Origin: Bacteroidia bacterium
Lineage (GTDB): Bacteria > Planctomycetota > Phycisphaerae > Phycisphaerales > SM1A02
DNA length: 9,128 nucleotides
Reading direction: 5' to 3'
NCBI GenBank assembly: GCA_030054235.1
Contig: JASGCG010000043.1
Location: forward strand, 1-9,128
Part shown: piece after piece, positions 6,062 to 9,128 of the stretch
Layout of the letters: each line of letters opens with the position of its first letter
How positions within the stretch are numbered: position 1 is the first letter of the stretch
The notes under the pieces: generated by a model
What the model saw: the letters and a program-made list of their open reading frames with translations, nothing else
The model's database searches: none
Told to the model about the DNA's origin: nothing
Made by a program: the position numbers and the translations under genes

Positions 6062-8011
6062 TCAGGCGCCCGCGCCGGTGCTGACCTTGACGCCGGCGAA
6101 CACGCTGCCGGTGCCGAACTGCGGGATGTTCGACTGGTCGGGCTTCTTGCCGGTGCCACGAACCGCCATGATCGGCGTGCGCTCGGGGAGCACGTAGTCG
6201 GCGTTGGGCAGGCTGTCGGCCCAGGCGAGCACGGCATCCGCGGCACGCTTCATGGTCGTGTCGCAGTTCTGCCGCAGCGCGCGCAGCTCGGCATCGAACT
6301 GCTCACCCGCGAAGGCGATGAAGTGGTCGACGATCGCGGCCTCGTGCTCGAGCTCGCGGCCCTCGAGGCCACGGCGCATGTTGCGCTCGAACTTCGACAG
6401 CGTGCAGAGGCTGGCATGGATCCAGAGGGCGCCCAGCGCCAGGCGCGACTGGATGGTCTGCGCGGTGACGATGCCTTCCTCGTGCTCCTTGAACATCATC
6501 TTGACCTGGTGGCTGAACTCGCGGATGCGCATCATGCACTCGTCGAGGTGGCGCGCGATGCGCGGGTTCTGGCAGGTGAACGTGGGCATGCCGCGGCGGA
6601 AGCCCAGGAAGAGCTCCGAGCCGATCTGCATCGCGCTGCCGAGGTTCGAGAACGGGCGGTCCTTGATGCCCTTCATCCACTCGCCCAGCTGCTTGCCGCC
6701 GTAGGCCCAGATGAAGGAGTGCATGACCTCATTCGCACCCTCGACGATGATGTTGATGCGGCTGTCGCGCCAGATGCGCTCGACCGAGTTCTCCGTCATG
6801 TACGACTCGCCGCCCATGATCTGCAGGGCGTCGTTCACGGTTCGGTAGCCCATCTCGCTGCAGAAGACCTTGCACATCGCGGTCTCGACCATGATGTCGT
6901 CGTCATGACGGTCGAGGAAGCCGGTCGTCATGTAGAGCATGGCGTCCATGGCGTAGACGTAGCCGGCCATGCGCGCGAGCTTCTCCTTGCAGAGGTCGAA
7001 GTCCGCGAGCGGGCGATCGAACTGGTGGCGGTACTTGGCCCACTTGAGCGCCTGCTCGTAGGCATGGCCCGCGCCGCCGAGCATGCCCGCGCTGAGCGTG
7101 CAGCGCCCGTAGTTCAGGCAGGTCATGGCGATCTTGAAGCCTTGGCCCTCCTTCGCGAGCAGGTTGGTTGCCGGCACCTTCACGTTGGTCAGGCGGATGC
7201 GGGCCTGCCACGTGCCGCGGATGCCGCACTTGGAGCGGTTGCGGCTGAAGATCTCCACGCCTTCCATGTCCGGCGTGCAGATCAGCGCCGTGACGACGTC
7301 CTTCTGCTTGCCGGTCTTGGGATCGGTGACCTTCTGCTTGGCCATGACGGTGAAGAGGCCGCTCAGCGCGCCGCTGGTCGCCCACTTCTTCTCGCCGTTG
7401 AGGATGTAGTGCGTGCCGTCGGCCGAGAGCTCGCAGCGCGTCTCCTGGCCGCCGGCGTCGCAGCCCACGTTGGGTTCGCTGAGGCAGAACGCGCTCAGCG
7501 TGTCCTGTGCCATGCGGGGCAGGAAGCGCGCCTTCTGCTCCTCGGTGCCGAAGAGCATGACGGCCTTGCAGCCGATCGACTGGTGTGCGCTCACGAGCAC
7601 GGCCGTCGAGCCGCAGCTGCGGCCGATGCGCTCGAGCGCTCGGTTGTAGCTGGTGATGCCAAAGCCGCCGCCGCCGAATTCCTTGGGCACCGTCATGCCG
7701 AGGACGCCCAGCGCGAACAGGCGCTTGATCACCCAGTCGGGGATCTGCTGTTCCTGGTCGATCAGGTGGGCGGGGTGCTCGGTGCGCATGTAGCGGTCGA
7801 GCTCGGCGAGCAGCTGGTCGCAGCGCGCGGTCTCGTCGGCGCTTCCCTCGGGGTAGGGGAACATGAGTTCCTCACGGAAGTTGCCCCAGAAGACGTTCTT
7901 GATCGCTCCCATCGTCGAGGGATCGGGCCCGAGCATTTCCTGGGCGGCCTCGATCTGCTTGCGGTCGCGTTCAGCGATGCCCTTCATGTCGGCAAGGTTG
8001 GTGGAGCTCAT
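6062..8011 (-). CDS. Acyl-CoA dehydrogenase, long VLCAD/ACAD9-like form with C-terminal extension
   Basis: 649 residues; ordinary acyl-CoA dehydrogenases have about 380, so roughly 200 extra C-terminal residues place it with the VLCAD/ACAD9-like type. This FAD enzyme converts acyl-CoA to trans-2-enoyl-CoA and passes electrons to an electron-transfer flavoprotein. Visible blocks are TVPKEFGGGGFG (107-118), the FAD/substrate loop CLSEPNVGCDAGG (176-188, usually closer to EP-x-SGSD), KKWATSG (208-214), the FAD-binding RHQFDRPLADF (328-338), QIMGGESY (397-404) and IVEGANEV (422-429). E424 aligns with the VLCAD catalytic Glu. The helical C-terminus continues to about 605. I chose ATG 8011 because AGAGGA lies 7 nt upstream; a GTG at 8131 would add 40 residues with no acyl-CoA dehydrogenase character. 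Substrate chain length is unknown. No ETF gene lies in the window. Codon use is strongly biased, as in the amino acid dehydrogenase. Confidence 0.95.
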   Translation of the reverse strand: MSSTNLADMKGIAERDRKQIEAAQEMLGPDPSTMGAIKNVFWGNFREELMFPYPEGSADETARCDQLLAELDRYMRTEHPAHLIDQEQQIPDWVIKRLFALGVLGMTVPKEFGGGGFGITSYNRALERIGRSCGSTAVLVSAHQSIGCKAVMLFGTEEQKARFLPRMAQDTLSAFCLSEPNVGCDAGGQETRCELSADGTHYILNGEKKWATSGALSGLFTVMAKQKVTDPKTGKQKDVVTALICTPDMEGVEIFSRNRSKCGIRGTWQARIRLTNVKVPATNLLAKEGQGFKIAMTCLNYGRCTLSAGMLGGAGHAYEQALKWAKYRHQFDRPLADFDLCKEKLARMAGYVYAMDAMLYMTTGFLDRHDDDIMVETAMCKVFCSEMGYRTVNDALQIMGGESYMTENSVERIWRDSRINIIVEGANEVMHSFIWAYGGKQLGEWMKGIKDRPFSNLGSAMQIGSELFLGFRRGMPTFTCQNPRIARHLDECMMRIREFSHQVKMMFKEHEEGIVTAQTIQSRLALGALWIHASLCTLSKFERNMRRGLEGRELEHEAAIVDHFIAFAGEQFDAELRALRQNCDTTMKRAADAVLAWADSLPNADYVLPERTPIMAVRGTGKKPDQSNIPQFGTGSVFAGVKVSTGAGA

Positions 8012-8050
8012 GGGGGGATCCTCTGGGGTGGTTCGTCGATGGAAACGGAA

Positions 8051-8074
8051 CGGGCGACCCATCAGAGTCGCCCG
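8051..8074 (-). promoter_or_regulatory. Stem-loop with pyrimidine-rich tail in the acyl-CoA dehydrogenase leader
   Basis: CGGGCGAC (8051-8058) and GTCGCCCG (8067-8074) form a perfect 8-bp inverted repeat with an 8-nt loop. On the minus strand TTCCGTTTCC follows. It lies 53 nt after the enoyl-CoA hydratase stop and 39 nt before the dehydrogenase ATG. It could be a weak terminator for the hydratase gene or the 5'-end hairpin of the dehydrogenase mRNA, as in the E1 alpha leader. Confidence 0.55.
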
Positions 8075-8084
8075 CAGGCGGGGA

Positions 8085-8091
8085 AGTGTAG
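8085..8091 (-). promoter_or_regulatory. Candidate -10 element of the acyl-CoA dehydrogenase promoter
   Basis: The minus strand reads CTACACT (core TACACT, 8090-8085). The -35 zone at 18 bp reads TTTCCC, a weak match. A start near 8078 would put the 8051-8074 hairpin at the very 5' end of a 67-nt leader. Confidence 0.35.
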
Positions 8092-8127
8092 GGCGGTCGG
8101 TCCGGCTGGGGAAATGGCCGGACGGCC

Positions 8128-9009
8128 TCACTTCTTGAGGAAGGCCGCGAGTTTCTCGCGGGCCTGCGGCGTGTGGCGCAGCCCCACGAGCGTGTGGCGC
8201 TCTCGTTCGCAGGCGGCGCTCCAGCCGTGGTCGAGGCCGAACTGCACCAGATCACACACGGCGATCGCGGCGGGGGTCTGCGGAAGTTCGTTCCGAGCCT
8301 GGACCAGTGCCTCGGTCACCCCTGGAAGCGCCAACCCCTGATCCCCGCGGATGCAGCGGATGGGTTGCTGCTTGCGCTGGCTGCGGAGCCATGCCGTAGC
8401 GGTGGCGTGGGCGGTCTCGGCCGATGGCGCCACGGCATTCAAGAGGCAGGAGGGCAGGGCGTTGCTGGCGAAGGTTTCTCCCGTCGCCGTGGCCTTGATG
8501 GCGGTCAGGGGGTCGATGCGGGCAGGCAAGCACTGCGTTCCGCCCCACCCTGGGCAGATCCCCAGCCCCGCTTCGGGCAGGCCAATCCGGTACGGCTTGG
8601 CGCCCTCAGCCGCGGCGACCCCGATGAGCCCGTCGCAATGCATGGCAATCTCGAGGCCCCCGCCCAAGGCCGCCTTGCCGATGATCGCGGCGCTTGGGCA
8701 AGGCAGGGCGGCAATGCGCCAGAATGCATCGGCGGCGCGCTTCAAATAACCATGCAGGGCGCCGTCGTCCATCGCGTCGATCTCAGCCAAGTCGGCTCCA
8801 GCCACGAAGACGCGCTCTGAGGCGCTCTCAAGGATGAATCCGCTGAGATTGTGCATCGATTCGACGCGATCCATCGCGATATGGATCTGATCGATCAGCC
8901 AGGCATCGAGCACGACGACCCCGCCGCGCGGCTTGTCTGGATTGATCTGCAGTGAAAGTGAGACGATTCCGTCGCCAAGTTCGGTGATCTTCAGCGCAGA
9001 TGTCGACAT
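8128..9009 (-). CDS. Enoyl-CoA hydratase/isomerase family protein (crotonase fold, stand-alone)
   Basis: 293 residues. Crotonases of this type add water to trans-2-enoyl-CoA, the step after acyl-CoA dehydrogenase, or isomerise enoyl-CoAs. FVAGADLAEI (68-77) and ALGGGLEIAMHCDG (114-127) form the oxyanion-hole regions, with A72 and G117 as likely backbone donors. E120 (GGGLE) and E146 (GLPEAGLG) match the two catalytic glutamates of classical hydratases, so it is probably active. PGWGGTQCLPARI (153-165) is the usual PG-x-GGTQ-R-L-P block with Cys in place of Arg at 160. The pattern resembles the N-terminal hydratase domain of FadJ/FadB, but the protein ends where the hydroxyacyl-CoA dehydrogenase domain would begin. 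ATG 9009 has a strong AAGGAG 8 nt upstream. The gene lies directly before the acyl-CoA dehydrogenase gene, fitting consecutive steps. Codon use is noticeably more relaxed than in the dehydrogenases (more A/T-ending codons). Confidence 0.92.
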   Translation of the reverse strand: MSTSALKITELGDGIVSLSLQINPDKPRGGVVVLDAWLIDQIHIAMDRVESMHNLSGFILESASERVFVAGADLAEIDAMDDGALHGYLKRAADAFWRIAALPCPSAAIIGKAALGGGLEIAMHCDGLIGVAAAEGAKPYRIGLPEAGLGICPGWGGTQCLPARIDPLTAIKATATGETFASNALPSCLLNAVAPSAETAHATATAWLRSQRKQQPIRCIRGDQGLALPGVTEALVQARNELPQTPAAIAVCDLVQFGLDHGWSAACERERHTLVGLRHTPQAREKLAAFLKK

Positions 9010-9041
9010 GATCGAGGCTCCTTGGTGGTTGATCTTGGTTC

Positions 9042-9071
9042 AGACTAGATCTTGTATCGATCGTGTGTCGA
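9042..9071 (-). promoter_or_regulatory. Candidate promoter of the enoyl-CoA hydratase gene
   Basis: On the minus strand TCGACA (9071-9066, five of six matches to TTGACA) and TAGTCT (9047-9042) are separated by 18 bp. A start near 9035 would leave a leader of about 26 nt with the AAGGAG site. This is the best -35 match in the window. Confidence 0.45.
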
Positions 9072-9073
9072 TC
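9059..9073. promoter_or_regulatory. Small inverted repeat over the hydratase -35 element, possible operator
   Basis: GATCG (9059-9063) and CGATC (9069-9073) flank TGTGT and overlap the predicted -35 hexamer. Two GATCTTG direct repeats (9031-9037, 9048-9054) and a related GATCGTG (9059-9065) lie in the same stretch. A TetR- or GntR-type repressor site is conceivable, but the arms are short and chance is not excluded. Confidence 0.3.
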
Positions 9074-9128
9074 ACGCGCGATGTGTGGCGCACGTTTGGC
9101 TCAGGATCCCCACAGTTTCGCGAGCCGC

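Noticed and set aside
5380..6084. Plus-strand open frame of 234 codons opposite the amino acid dehydrogenase
   Set aside because: Composition typical of an antisense frame, and it extends over the dehydrogenase start and promoter zone.
8012..8131. GTG at 8131 as start of the acyl-CoA dehydrogenase, overlapping the hydratase stop as GTGA
   Set aside because: The extra 40 residues are Arg/Pro-rich, are not family-like and include the 8051-8074 hairpin; ATG 8011 has a good AGAGGA site. Coupled initiation at 8131 cannot be fully excluded.
6323..8341. Very long plus-strand open frame (672 codons) opposite the acyl-CoA dehydrogenase
   Set aside because: It is an antisense shadow of a strongly G/C-ending gene. 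The translation is low-complexity Ala/Leu/Val/Arg/His-rich with no family motifs, and it runs across two real minus-strand genes.

Overview
The window is a 9.1-kb piece of a high-GC bacterial chromosome. All seven protein genes I can support lie on the minus strand, so transcription runs from right to left. The metabolic set, the compact spacing and the G+C-rich hairpin terminators suggest a heterotrophic free-living bacterium. A planctomycete (Phycisphaerae-like) or a proteobacterium would fit, but I cannot fix the phylum from sequence alone.

Layout in transcription order. A stand-alone crotonase-family enoyl-CoA hydratase (8128-9009) comes first, then a long VLCAD/ACAD9-type acyl-CoA dehydrogenase (6062-8011) and a leucine/valine/phenylalanine-type amino acid dehydrogenase (4912-5994). 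Next is an AAA ATPase with a DUF4143 C-terminus (3553-4785), then a small helical protein of unknown function (3215-3478) coupled to a Tat-exported gamma-glutamyltransferase-family enzyme (1411-3210). Last is the alpha subunit of a thiamine-diphosphate 2-oxoacid dehydrogenase E1 (1-1045), cut by the left edge just short of its C-terminus. The only gap over 300 bases is 1046-1410, which holds the E1 alpha leader and an AT-rich island.

Four genes form a plausible functional theme. The amino acid dehydrogenase deaminates branched-chain amino acids to 2-oxoacids, the E1 subunit decarboxylates 2-oxoacids toward acyl-CoA, and the acyl-CoA dehydrogenase and enoyl-CoA hydratase continue beta-oxidation-type steps. 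They are not one tight operon: the spacing, terminator-like hairpins and a candidate promoter before nearly every gene point to separate transcription units that lie close together. The ATPase, small-protein and GGT genes look like unrelated material lying between the dehydrogenase gene and the E1 gene.

The most unusual structure is around the ATPase gene. It is bracketed by two 48-bp direct repeats (43/48 identical), each a hairpin just after a stop codon. Its promoter region carries a three-part nested palindrome of TGGTGGA/TCCACCA half-sites with 22-bp periodicity, overlapping the predicted -35 region of what looks like a leaderless transcript. A second pattern is that the E1 alpha and acyl-CoA dehydrogenase genes both appear to have a stem-loop at the extreme 5' end of the mRNA, followed by a U-rich tract. 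All promoter and operator calls are inferences from sequence pattern.
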